A program made the translations under genes and the position numbers. DNA of 15,308 nucleotides from Kangiellaceae bacterium (GTDB lineage Bacteria > Pseudomonadota > Gammaproteobacteria > Enterobacterales > Kangiellaceae): positions 1 through 15,308 of the forward strand of contig JAUUYO010000052.1 in the NCBI GenBank assembly GCA_030590405.1, read 5' to 3'. A model generated the notes under the pieces. The model was not told the DNA's origin and searched no databases. It was given only the letters and a program-made list of their open reading frames with translations. Position 1 is the first letter of the stretch. Every line of letters starts with the position of its first letter. This document shows positions 7,730-14,895 of the stretch, in pieces.

Positions 7730-7910
7730 AATAATGGCGGAGAGAGAGGGATTATTCGCTTCGCTCACCCCTTCGGGGCCATCGTCATTCTTCCGATGTT
7801 CTAAATTGCGAGCAATTTGGTCAAACCCTCTTATCGGATTCGAACCCTCTCTGTTCCAAACAGCAAACAAGTCTTTTGTTTCTGACTTGCATTGTGAATG
7901 CTGCGTCATA
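7730..7910 (-). repeat. 181-bp unit carrying a second copy of the tRNA-Ser 3' end plus structured spacer
   Basis: The 24-bp sequence at 7730-7753 is repeated exactly at 7911-7934, an offset of 181 bp. The shared piece is AATAA plus the last 19 nt of tRNA-Ser including CCA (TGGCGGAGAGAGAGGGATT on the plus strand). A third fragment, GGATTCGAACCCTC at 7836-7849, matches the T arm of the tRNA at 7930-7943. The spacer has several inverted repeats: CCCC/GGGG at 7768-7778, CATCG/CGATG at 7780-7798, AAATTGC/GCAATTT at 7803-7818 and AAACAA/TTGTTT at 7865-7881. It lies between the two tRNAs and would be co-transcribed with them. The E. coli tyrT locus has comparable ~178-bp repeats that contain the terminal 19 bp of tRNA-Tyr; any shared function is inference. 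Confidence 0.8.
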
Positions 7911-7915
7911 AATAA

Positions 7916-8007
7916 TGGCGGAGAGAGAGGGATTCGAACCCTCGATGGGCTATAAAACCCATACTCCCTTAGCAGGGGAGCGCCTTCAGCCGCTCGGCCA
8001 TCTCTCC
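7916..8007 (-). tRNA. tRNA-Ser (anticodon GCU)
   Basis: A 92-nt class II tRNA read on the minus strand. The acceptor GGAGAGA pairs with TCTCTCC, followed by discriminator G and encoded CCA (TGG at 7916-7918). The anticodon stem CTCCC/GGGAG closes a CTGCTAA loop, giving GCT for AGC/AGU codons. A long variable arm (TATGGGTTTTATAGCCCA) is the serine-tRNA hallmark, and the T arm is GAGGG-TTCGAAT-CCCTC. It is the first gene of a tRNA-Ser/tRNA-Arg unit, as in the csrA-serV-argV order of E. coli. Confidence 0.97.
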
Positions 8008-8070
8008 GGTATAAAACTCGATTAATTTGCAAAAAACAGCCAAATTACTTGCTGCTTTTTGCGGGATGGA

Positions 8071-8098
8071 ATGTTACCTGATTGATACTAAAAATCAA
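8071..8098 (-). promoter_or_regulatory. Candidate sigma-70 promoter of the tRNA transcript
   Basis: On the minus strand TTGATT is followed after 16 bases by TAACAT, then by a C-rich stretch (TCCATCCCGC) that resembles a stringently controlled stable-RNA discriminator. The start would fall about 55-60 bases before tRNA-Ser. The -35 side overlaps an inverted repeat (8077-8087 with 8108-8119, one bulge). No U-tract follows csrA, so csrA read-through into the tRNAs is also possible. Confidence 0.5.
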
Positions 8099-8149
8099 AC
8101 GTTTTTTTATCAATTCAGGCAATCATTTCAAAGAGAAAGGAAGCTCAGC

Positions 8150-8335
8150 CTATTCGTCCGAAGCCATTTCCTTTTCGCGTTGTATTCGCATGTAGATTTC
8201 TTCTCGATGCACTGAGATCTCTTTGGGCGCATTAACACCAATACGCACCTGATTTCCTTTAACACCTAAAACTGTAACAGTGACATCGTCACCGATCATT
8301 AATGTTTCGCCGACACGACGAGTTAGAATTAGCAT
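8150..8335 (-). CDS. csrA: Carbon storage regulator CsrA (RsmA), RNA-binding global regulator
   Basis: A 61-residue dimeric RNA-binding protein that binds GGA motifs in mRNA leaders and controls translation and stability of carbon, motility and biofilm transcripts. The sequence MLILTRRVGETLMIGD and VTVLGVKGNQVRIGVNAP is near-identical to the E. coli family member and keeps Leu4 and Arg44-region (HREEI) residues used for RNA contact. The length equals the E. coli protein. The ATG at 8335-8333 is preferred because AAGGAG lies seven bases upstream. A TTG two codons earlier is only one base from that ribosome site. It follows alaS and precedes the tRNAs, the ancestral gammaproteobacterial order, and has its own promoter. 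Confidence 0.97.
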   Translation of the reverse strand: MLILTRRVGETLMIGDDVTVTVLGVKGNQVRIGVNAPKEISVHREEIYMRIQREKEMASDE

Positions 8336-8414
8336 TGCCAATCTCCTTACAAAATATGGTTCTTTAGACTTTTTGCATCCTTTGCAGTTTAAGTCCTACA
8401 TAAAAAGGGACGCA

Positions 8415-8443
8415 AGTATAACAATAGACTATATCCCCGTCAC
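8415..8443 (-). promoter_or_regulatory. Candidate sigma-70 promoter of csrA
   Basis: On the minus strand GTGACG (8438-8443) and TATACT (8415-8420) are separated by exactly 17 bases, in the alaS-csrA intergenic region. It predicts a csrA leader of about 70 nt. The -10 match is five of six, the -35 match four of six. Confidence 0.55.
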
Positions 8444-8519
8444 TTATTTAATTTTTTTCTGTGAAATAATATTTTTTATTCAATTTAGTCAGTCTATATC
8501 GATTTTTTTGCAAATATGG

Positions 8520-11120
8520 CTAACTTTGTAAGGCAACCCATTCCTTAACCCATGCAAGTGTATCATCAAGTGCAGCAACATTGTTACCACCACCTTGGGC
8601 CATATCAGGGCGTCCACCACCTTTTCCATCGAGCCTGGAAGCCAACTCTCGCATCAGATTACCTGCGTGGTATTTGTTGGTTAAATCTTTACTCACGCCG
8701 GTGATTAAGCTAATTTTACCATCATTAACTGTTGAAAGTACGATAATTCCCGATCCTAGTTTACTTTTTATCTGGTCACTTAACACTCTCAAAGACTTAG
8801 CGTCCATTCCCTCAACTTTAGTTGCCAGTAATGGGATATCCCCCACCATTTGTTTGGCATCCAGTAAATCACTGCCTTGCGCTGACGAGATCTTGTTTTT
8901 TAATTTGTCGATTTCACGATCTTGCTGTTTAGACTTCATAATCAACTGATCGACTTTATCGTTCAAGGATAGCCGGTCAGTTTTTAATGAAGAAGCCAGT
9001 TTGGAGATCAACCAACCTTGCTTTTGGGTGTATTCAACCGCACTATCGCCAGTAATCGCTTCAATCCTTCTAACCCCAGATGCAATCCCCTGCTCACTGA
9101 TAATTTTAAATGTGCCGATATCGCCGGTTCTTTTTACATGAGTACCACCGCAGAGTTCGACCGAAAACTCAGACATTGATAAGACCCGAACACTTTCACC
9201 GTATTTTTCCCCAAATAACATCATAGCCCCTAGAGACTTTGCCTGTTCAATGGATATTTCCTGAGTTTCAACTAAATAATTAGCCCGAATATGATGGTTG
9301 ACCGATTTTTCTATTGATACCAACTCTTCTGCAGTCACGGCTACTGGGTGAGAAAAATCGAAACGTAAATGCTCACTATCAACCAATGATCCTTTCTGCT
9401 GTACATGCTCTCCGAGAATATTGCGTAGCGCAGCGTGCATCAGGTGAGTGGCTGAATGGTTTAGCTCTATTTCATGACGTTTATCCTGATCAACTGTGGC
9501 AATCACTCTTTCTGCTTTTTGAATCGTGCCAGAGCGAACAATTCCTTTGTGTAAAAATGCATCTTGTACTTTTATGGTATCCTGGACTTCAAATTCAAAC
9601 CCCTCACCACTGAGCAGCCCCTTGTCTCCAACCTGTCCACCAGACTCGGCATAAAAAGGCGTTTCTGATAGCACAATACCCGCTTGAGTCCCAGTAGTGA
9701 TAGCATCCACCTGGCTACCATCGATCAACAACTCAACCACATTGGATTGCCCGTCAAGCTGTTTATAACCAATAAATTGAGTTTGACCTTGAACGTCCAG
9801 GTTATCGTTATAGTCCACTTCAAAATTCGACTGATTTCGCCCACTAGCTTGTTGTACCAACAGCAATTGATCAAATTTATCCTTATCGATGGTTAGACCT
9901 TTTTCTCTGGCAATATCGGCAGTCAAATCGTCAGGAAATCCGTAAGTATCTTTTAGCTTAAAAACCATTTCGCCATCAATAACTGCATCCTGCATTTCAT
10001 CGATATAGGCTTGAAGGATTTTCATACCATTACTCAAAGTGCGAGCAAACTGCTGCTCTTCGATTAACAGCGTTTTAACGATGAAGTCCCGTTTATTAAC
10101 TAAATCTGGGTAAGCCTGACCCATAACATTCACCAGGCCATCGACTAACAGGTTAAAAAACGGCTGTGTGGCCCCTAATTTATTGCCATGTCTGACGGCG
10201 CGTCGGATGATTCTTCGTAACACGTAACCCCGCCCTTCGTTGCCTGGTAAAACGCCATCGACAATCATAAAGGCACACGATCGAATATGGTCTGCTATCA
10301 CTCTCAGCGATTGATTTTCAAAATCATTTCTATCTAATTTTGCTGCTATAAATTCAATCAGTTGGGCAAAAAGGTCTATTTGATAATTATTATGTACTGA
10401 TTGCATCACCGCTGTAATTCTTTCCAGCCCCATGCCTGTATCGACTGACGGTTTAGGTAATGGAGTCATGGTGCCATCTTTATCTCGATTGAACTGCATA
10501 AATACCAGATTCCAGATTTCGATATAACGATCACCATCTTCATCCGGACTGCCTGGGGGACCACCTTTTACGGCTTCTCCATGATCATAGAAAATCTCAC
10601 TGCAAGGCCCACAAGGTCCTGTGTCACCCATCGACCAGAAATTGTCTTTATCACCCAGTCTGGAGAATTTATTTTTGTCGATACCGATTTCGTCAAACCA
10701 GATCTTTTCCGCTTCTTTATCCGTTTCATGGACCGTTACCCATAACCTGTCAGCAGGCAATCCAAGCGTCACGGTTAGAAATTCCCAGGCAAACTGGATC
10801 GCCTCTTGTTTGAAATAATCGCCAAAACTGAAGTTACCTAACATTTCAAAAAAAGTATGATGGCGAGCGGTATAGCCAACATTTTCCAGATCATTGTGTT
10901 TTCCACCGGCTCTTACACAACGCTGAGAACTGGTCGCTCGAACATAAGAGCGTTTGTCACTGCCGAGGAAACAATCCTTAAAAGGAACCATGCCAGCATT
11001 GGTAAATAAAAGGGTAGGATCGTTACCGGGAACCAAGGATGCAGAATCGACTCGTTGATGACCATTTTTTTCGAAATAATTCAAAAAGGCTTCACGGATT
11101 TCACTGGTTGTCATACTCAC
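8520..11120 (-). CDS. alaS: Alanyl-tRNA synthetase
   Basis: An 866-residue cytoplasmic class II synthetase charging tRNA-Ala and clearing mis-charged Ser/Gly. The catalytic N-terminus has TSSQRCVRAGGKHNDLENVG and HHTFFEMLGNFSFGDYFK; the central helical domain has GYVLRRIIRRAVRHG. The editing domain keeps its zinc ligands HSATH (His555, His559) and CGGTH (Cys657, His661). The C-Ala domain ends with GGKGGGRPDMAQGGG. Length is close to the E. coli enzyme (about 875). The GTG at 11120 is placed directly after the recX TAA, with AGGAG nine bases upstream inside recX; an ATG two codons later would be 15 bases from that site. Translation may therefore depend on ribosomes finishing recX. No terminator was evident before csrA. 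Confidence 0.98.
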   Translation of the reverse strand: MSMTTSEIREAFLNYFEKNGHQRVDSASLVPGNDPTLLFTNAGMVPFKDCFLGSDKRSYVRATSSQRCVRAGGKHNDLENVGYTARHHTFFEMLGNFSFGDYFKQEAIQFAWEFLTVTLGLPADRLWVTVHETDKEAEKIWFDEIGIDKNKFSRLGDKDNFWSMGDTGPCGPCSEIFYDHGEAVKGGPPGSPDEDGDRYIEIWNLVFMQFNRDKDGTMTPLPKPSVDTGMGLERITAVMQSVHNNYQIDLFAQLIEFIAAKLDRNDFENQSLRVIADHIRSCAFMIVDGVLPGNEGRGYVLRRIIRRAVRHGNKLGATQPFFNLLVDGLVNVMGQAYPDLVNKRDFIVKTLLIEEQQFARTLSNGMKILQAYIDEMQDAVIDGEMVFKLKDTYGFPDDLTADIAREKGLTIDKDKFDQLLLVQQASGRNQSNFEVDYNDNLDVQGQTQFIGYKQLDGQSNVVELLIDGSQVDAITTGTQAGIVLSETPFYAESGGQVGDKGLLSGEGFEFEVQDTIKVQDAFLHKGIVRSGTIQKAERVIATVDQDKRHEIELNHSATHLMHAALRNILGEHVQQKGSLVDSEHLRFDFSHPVAVTAEELVSIEKSVNHHIRANYLVETQEISIEQAKSLGAMMLFGEKYGESVRVLSMSEFSVELCGGTHVKRTGDIGTFKIISEQGIASGVRRIEAITGDSAVEYTQKQGWLISKLASSLKTDRLSLNDKVDQLIMKSKQQDREIDKLKNKISSAQGSDLLDAKQMVGDIPLLATKVEGMDAKSLRVLSDQIKSKLGSGIIVLSTVNDGKISLITGVSKDLTNKYHAGNLMRELASRLDGKGGGRPDMAQGGGNNVAALDDTLAWVKEWVALQS

Positions 11121-11705
11121 TTAATTGAGCTCCTGGTATTCAATTGTTAGATGCTTAGTCATTGCTATTTTTATTTGTTCACCGGAAAAACCTCGATATC
11201 GAAGGAAATTTTCCAGTTTAACTCGCTGTTTATTCATCAATTGGGCTGATTTTGTTGCTGCAGAGTTTGCCCAAGCATTAGATCGATCAAATGATGAAGC
11301 TCCTGAGACTCCACCAGATAGACCTTCTTTAGCTAAGCCTAATTTCTTCAATAAAGTTTTTTCGCAAATCACCTGCCAATCGATATCTTCCAGCTCAAGC
11401 TGTTGATCAATGATCGATTGTTAGATGTTCTGCTGCAATAACTCTAATTCGATCCGGATCAGACCTTGGCCTTTCGCAGCTTTAGAACGAATAAACGCAT
11501 TGCAAAATCGAGTTTCAGACAACCAGTTCTCATTGTTCAGATAGTCCAGGCAATGATTCACAGCCTGCAAGCCAAGCCCTTTTTTAAGTAGCTTTAATCG
11601 GATTTGTTTTTCACTATGCTCTCTAATGGCCAGCATTCGGCACCCAGAGCTGATCGCTTTTTTGAACTCATCGGCATCAAAAGCAACCTCGCAATTATCA
11701 TTCAT
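11121..11705 (-). pseudogene. recX: Regulatory protein RecX interrupted by an in-frame TAA
   Basis: RecX binds RecA filaments and limits recombination activity. The reading frame from ATG 11705 gives 94 residues with the RecX pattern (REHSEKQIRLKLLKKGL, then NENWLSETRFCNAFIRSKAAKGQGLIRIELELLQQ) and then meets TAA at 11423-11421. The same frame continues after the stop with QSIIDQQLELEDIDW and ICEKTLLKKLG, the normal middle and C-terminal RecX modules, up to TAA 11123-11121. One substitution would thus restore a ~194-codon gene. E. coli RecX is 166 residues; the excess is a Ser/Ala/Gly-rich insertion near residues 128-152. The second half could restart at GTG 11372, but this would lack the N-terminal repeats. 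Truncation, read-through or a sequencing error are all possible. Confidence 0.8.
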
Positions 11706-11788
11706 TGGAGCATTTTAATCGAAGGTAATAGAATCGGCTAGTCTTGATTGCCGTTTTGTCGGGATAACTACAACACCAGATAGATTAA

Positions 11789-12367
11789 TTACTTGTCAGT
11801 CATCACTCTACCGGGTGGAAAACTGGCAAGCAAGAACTCAGCATTGGTTAACGCAATCGAGGCTCTCTCTTCTGGACTCCTGTTACGGTAGACTCCCAGC
11901 TTTCGTGAAACTGAGCCTCGCCATATGATTTCTTTTTTAATTGGATCAACAATATCCAAAACTAAAGTACCCACTTCATATTCCCTCACAACAGTATTGT
12001 TATAATAATGCGGTCCATGATAATGGTGGTAGTAAGGGTAATAACCCCAAATACTATAGAATGTATTTACATCGATTTTTTTATCGGTAATGGTATGAGT
12101 GCGTAAAAGAAAATCAGGCTTGGCTTGTTGGTTGATTTTATTGAAACCTTTGCGGTTTAAAACCGTCTCAATCGCATTGATTTGGCGACGATTATCAAGA
12201 GTAGAGACTTTTGATGGATCTTTCGCAGCTACCCAGGCATAACTTCGAAGTTTAGAATAATCATAACTGGTATCGTAATCAGTGGTCACTGGTGGGCTTA
12301 TTTTACAGGCTGACAACAGGCTCAACAAGCCAACAACGATGCAAATTTTAATTGGTAAACTCTTCAT
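11789..12367 (-). CDS. DUF4136-type lipoprotein
   Basis: A ~192-residue predicted lipoprotein. The N-terminus is a lipoprotein signal peptide with hydrophobic core and lipobox LLSAC, so it would be lipidated at Cys21 (counting from the second ATG) and held in the envelope. The mature part starts with YDTSYDYSKLRSYAWVA, the motif that opens DUF4136 proteins, and contains a Tyr/His-rich loop (YYPYYHHYHGPHYYNN, about 109-124) before VLDIVDP and IIWRGSVS strands. Function is unknown. Two ATGs occur in tandem (12370 and 12367); the second is six bases from GGAG and is preferred. It lies between recA and recX, which usually adjoin, with untranslated gaps on both sides, so it is probably transcribed separately. 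Confidence 0.85.
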   Translation of the reverse strand: MKSLPIKICIVVGLLSLLSACKISPPVTTDYDTSYDYSKLRSYAWVAAKDPSKVSTLDNRRQINAIETVLNRKGFNKINQQAKPDFLLRTHTITDKKIDVNTFYSIWGYYPYYHHYHGPHYYNNTVVREYEVGTLVLDIVDPIKKEIIWRGSVSRKLGVYRNRSPEERASIALTNAEFLLASFPPGRVMTDK

Positions 12368-12600
12368 CATTTACTCCGATATTTCAAACATTTGGCTGGA
12401 ATTTATGCCGAGATAAATATCTTCCTCTATCAGCTTGAAAATAGCAAGATTAACTTCAGCATCTTAACTTTGAGCCTTAACTTGAGCCTGACTTAATCAA
12501 CTATTTCCAGCGCTATTTGATCAAAATCCGCCCCTTTTGTTACACAAGCAAGCCCCCACTCCCATCAATAAACTTTTGTCACATTGAAAGATGGATAAAC

Positions 12601-12621
12601 AAAAAAGGAGCCGTAGCTCCT
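12601..12621 (-). terminator. Rho-independent terminator of recA
   Basis: On the minus strand AGGAGC-TACG-GCTCCT forms a six-bp GC-rich stem directly followed by six T. It lies 22 bases after the recA stop, so recA is probably transcribed apart from the lipoprotein gene and recX. Confidence 0.88.
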
Positions 12622-12642
12622 CTTAATTCAATACCTTAGTGC

Positions 12643-13680
12643 TTACTTTGTGACTTTTTCGGCTTTTTTGGCTTTATCGGCTTTTTCATCATTGGAAGGC
12701 AATAATTCTGCTCTAAGACGCTTTTCGATATCATCCGCTATATCAGGATTAGTGGTTAAAAAATCAGCTACTTTAGCTTTACCTTGGCCAAGTCTGTCGC
12801 CGTTATAACTATACCAGGCACCTGCTTTGTCAACAATTCCCTGTTTGACACCCAAATCAATGATTTCTCCCATTTTTGAAGTACCTTTACCATAGAGGAT
12901 CTGGAATTCCGTTTGCTTAAACGGGGGAGCCACTTTGTTCTTAACGACTTTAACCCGAGTTTCATTGCCAACAATTTCATCACCTTGTTTGACTGCACCG
13001 ATTCGTCGAATATCTAAACGAACCGAGGCATAAAACTTTAATGCGTTACCACCAGTGGTTGTTTCTGGGCTACCAAACATCACACCGATCTTCATTCGAA
13101 TTTGATTGATAAAAATCACCATGCAGTTAGTGCGTTTGATATTACCAGTCAACTTACGTAGCGCCTGAGACATTAAACGCGCTTGCAGACCCATATGAGA
13201 ATCACCCATATCTCCTTCAATTTCTGCTTTAGGTGTTAGCGCCGCCACTGAATCAATAACCACCAGATCAACCGCCCCCGAACGAACCAGCATATCGCAA
13301 ATTTCTAATGCCTGTTCACCGGTATCCGGTTGAGAAACCAGTAAACTATCCAGATCAACCCCTAACGCTTCAGCATAAATTGGATCAAGCGCATGTTCCG
13401 CATCAATAAAGGCCGCAGTACCGCCCTGCTTTTGACACTCTGCAATCGCTTGTAGCGTTAATGTGGTTTTACCGGAAGATTCTGGACCATAAATTTCTAC
13501 CACCCGACCTTTTGGCAAGCCACCAATCCCTAACGCAATATCCAAACCGAGCGAGCCTGTAGAAATAGTATCCATTTTTTGCGCCTGGACTTCCCCCATG
13601 CGCATCACTGAACCTTTACCAAATTGTCTTTCTATCTGGCTTAACGCAGCCGTGAGTGCTTGTTTACGATTATCGTCCAT
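12643..13680 (-). CDS. recA: Recombinase RecA
   Basis: A 345-residue DNA-dependent ATPase that forms filaments on single-stranded DNA, drives strand exchange and stimulates LexA cleavage. The Walker A loop is GPESSGKT (65-72), Walker B is LVVIDSVAAL, the L1 region is DSHMGLQARLMSQALRK, and the L2 region contains MFGSPETTTGGNALKFYAS. The C-terminus is Lys/Glu-rich, as usual. The ATG at 13680-13678 starts MDDNRKQAL, the usual RecA N-terminus, and has GGAG six bases upstream. A GTG four codons earlier overlaps that ribosome site and is not used. It is divergent from map. The leader contains inverted repeats described separately. Confidence 0.98.
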   Translation of the reverse strand: MDDNRKQALTAALSQIERQFGKGSVMRMGEVQAQKMDTISTGSLGLDIALGIGGLPKGRVVEIYGPESSGKTTLTLQAIAECQKQGGTAAFIDAEHALDPIYAEALGVDLDSLLVSQPDTGEQALEICDMLVRSGAVDLVVIDSVAALTPKAEIEGDMGDSHMGLQARLMSQALRKLTGNIKRTNCMVIFINQIRMKIGVMFGSPETTTGGNALKFYASVRLDIRRIGAVKQGDEIVGNETRVKVVKNKVAPPFKQTEFQILYGKGTSKMGEIIDLGVKQGIVDKAGAWYSYNGDRLGQGKAKVADFLTTNPDIADDIEKRLRAELLPSNDEKADKAKKAEKVTK

Positions 13681-13689
13681 TGTATTCTC

Positions 13690-13757
13690 CACTTAATCTT
13701 TAGTTATTAATTTAATTGTAAATCTGATTAAGTGTTTAATAATTGAACTACTTAATC
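13690..13757 (-). promoter_or_regulatory. Two mutually exclusive hairpins in the recA leader, one abutting the ribosome binding site
   Basis: Plus-strand CACTTAATC at 13690-13698 and its complement GATTAAGTG at 13726-13734 form a perfect nine-bp inverted repeat. A third copy, ACTTAATC at 13750-13757, can pair with the same central arm. In the minus-strand transcript the central arm could pair upstream (16-nt loop) or downstream (27-nt loop). The downstream pairing ends in the GTGGAG that contains the recA ribosome site. The stems are AT-rich, so stability is modest. Confidence 0.45.
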
Positions 13758-13818
13758 GCAGGGGTTATTTGTTGTGCTTTAGTTTGTGTACTTTGCCATT
13801 TCTACTACTCATCCTACA

Positions 13819-13836
13819 CCTACTTGTATAAGTAGG
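13819..13836. promoter_or_regulatory. 18-bp palindrome between recA and map
   Basis: CCTACTT-GTAT-AAGTAGG is a perfect inverted repeat with seven-bp arms, 139 bases upstream of recA. The minus strand contains TATACA at its centre, a possible recA -10 element, though no convincing -35 is seen. It does not match the CTGT-N8-ACAG LexA consensus. It could be an operator of the divergent recA/map pair. Confidence 0.4.
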
Positions 13837-13953
13837 CAATGTTTTATCTAAAGTTTTATTATTAGCTTTTAATAGACGGCTTTAAGTTAATTATATTCGC
13901 AGAAATCCATCAGGTCGATAGCACTCTACCCTCTAATACCCATAATTTTTGTA

Positions 13954-13983
13954 TTGTTCAATCTAACCGAATTGCCGTAAAAT
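13954..13983 (+). promoter_or_regulatory. Candidate promoter of map
   Basis: TTGTTC (13954-13959) and TAAAAT (13978-13983) are separated by 18 bases, 31 bases before the map ATG. The -10 match is five of six and the -35 match is weak. Confidence 0.35.
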
Positions 13984-14014
13984 ACCTACTATCAAAATGA
14001 TTTAGGTAACCAAG

Positions 14015-14782
14015 ATGTCCATTATTATCAAAACTCCTGAGCAAATCGACAAAATGCGGATCGCAGGTCGATTAACGATGGAAGTGTTAGAAATGATAAA
14101 ACCTCATGTCAAAAAAGGTATAACCACTGAAGAGCTCAATCAGATTTGCCACGACTATATCGTTAATGAGCAAAAAGCGATCCCTGCGCCACTTAACTAC
14201 CACGGTTTTCCAAAATCCATTTGCACTTCGTTAAACCATGTGATCTGTCATGGCATACCGAATGACAAAAAGCTCAAAGACGGCGACATGATTAATATTG
14301 ATATCACCGTAATCAAAGATGGTTTTCATGGTGATAGTTCGGCGATGTTTTTTATCGGTAAAAAATCAATTCTTGCGGAACGACTGGCGAATAATGCGCA
14401 AGAATGCCTCTATTTGGCAATCAACATGGTCAAACCTGGTGTACATCTGGGTGACATTGGTCACGCTATTGCCCAACACGCACACGCGGCTCGATTTAGC
14501 GTTGTACGGGAATATTGTGGGCATGGTATTGGTGAAGGCTTCCATGAAGAGCCTCGAGTTCTACACTATGGACAAAAAGGCACTGGACCAATATTAAAAG
14601 AAGGCATGACCTTTACCATCGAACCCATGATCAACGCGGGAAAACGACATTCAAGAGTATTAAGAGATGAATGGACTGTTGTTACAAAAGATAAGAGCCT
14701 TTCTGCCCAATGGGAGCATACTTTATTGGTGACAGCCGATGGTGTTGAGGTACTCACTAAACGTTCCAATGAAGAGATTTAA
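14015..14782 (+). CDS. map: Type I methionine aminopeptidase
   Basis: A 255-residue cytosolic metalloenzyme that removes the initiator Met from nascent proteins. The five metal ligands of the pita-bread fold are present: Asp96 (NIDITV), Asp107 (FHGDSS), His169 (GHGIGEGFHEEP), Glu202 (FTIEPM) and Glu233 (QWEHT). His79 (CHGIP) is the substrate-binding histidine of the family. Length is close to the E. coli enzyme (264), without the N-terminal extension of type Ib forms. The ATG follows AGGTAA by five bases. It precedes glnD on the same strand, as in E. coli, with a structured gap between them. Confidence 0.97.
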   Translation: MSIIIKTPEQIDKMRIAGRLTMEVLEMIKPHVKKGITTEELNQICHDYIVNEQKAIPAPLNYHGFPKSICTSLNHVICHGIPNDKKLKDGDMINIDITVIKDGFHGDSSAMFFIGKKSILAERLANNAQECLYLAINMVKPGVHLGDIGHAIAQHAHAARFSVVREYCGHGIGEGFHEEPRVLHYGQKGTGPILKEGMTFTIEPMINAGKRHSRVLRDEWTVVTKDKSLSAQWEHTLLVTADGVEVLTKRSNEEI

Positions 14783-14807
14783 GTTTATGTCTAATGTTGT
14801 TATTCAA

Positions 14808-14895
14808 ATCAAGCGCCAATTGATAAACAACGTTCCAATTGTTCTTTCGAAAATCAGGCTTGACCTGTCGAAAGCCAGACTTCGTAGCGCTTGAT
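14808..14895 (+). promoter_or_regulatory. Nested inverted repeats filling the map-glnD gap
   Basis: ATCAAGCGC at 14808-14816 is the exact complement of GCGCTTGAT at 14887-14895, which ends one base before the glnD ATG. Inside lies CTTTCGA (14844-14850) with TCGAAAG (14868-14874), and within that CAGG/CCTG (14855-14867). In a read-through mRNA the nested arms would fold into one long interrupted stem adjacent to the glnD start. No U tract follows, so it is not an ordinary terminator. Confidence 0.5.

Noticed and set aside
7730..7934. The repeated tRNA-Ser fragments as a second, complete tRNA gene
   Set aside because: Only the terminal 19 nt and a separate T-arm piece are present; there is no anticodon arm or matching 5' acceptor strand.
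7685..8032. A 115-codon open frame on the minus strand across the tRNA-Ser gene and its repeat unit
   Set aside because: It runs straight through the tRNA and its duplicated 3' end; the peptide is a translation of tRNA sequence.
8077..8119. The inverted repeat after csrA as a terminator
   Set aside because: The stem has a bulge and a large AT-rich loop and no T tract follows it on the minus strand; it overlaps a better promoter candidate for the tRNAs.
11121..11372. The second half of recX as an independent small gene with a GTG start
   Set aside because: It lies in the same frame as the first half, continues the RecX pattern directly after one stop codon, and has no convincing ribosome site of its own.
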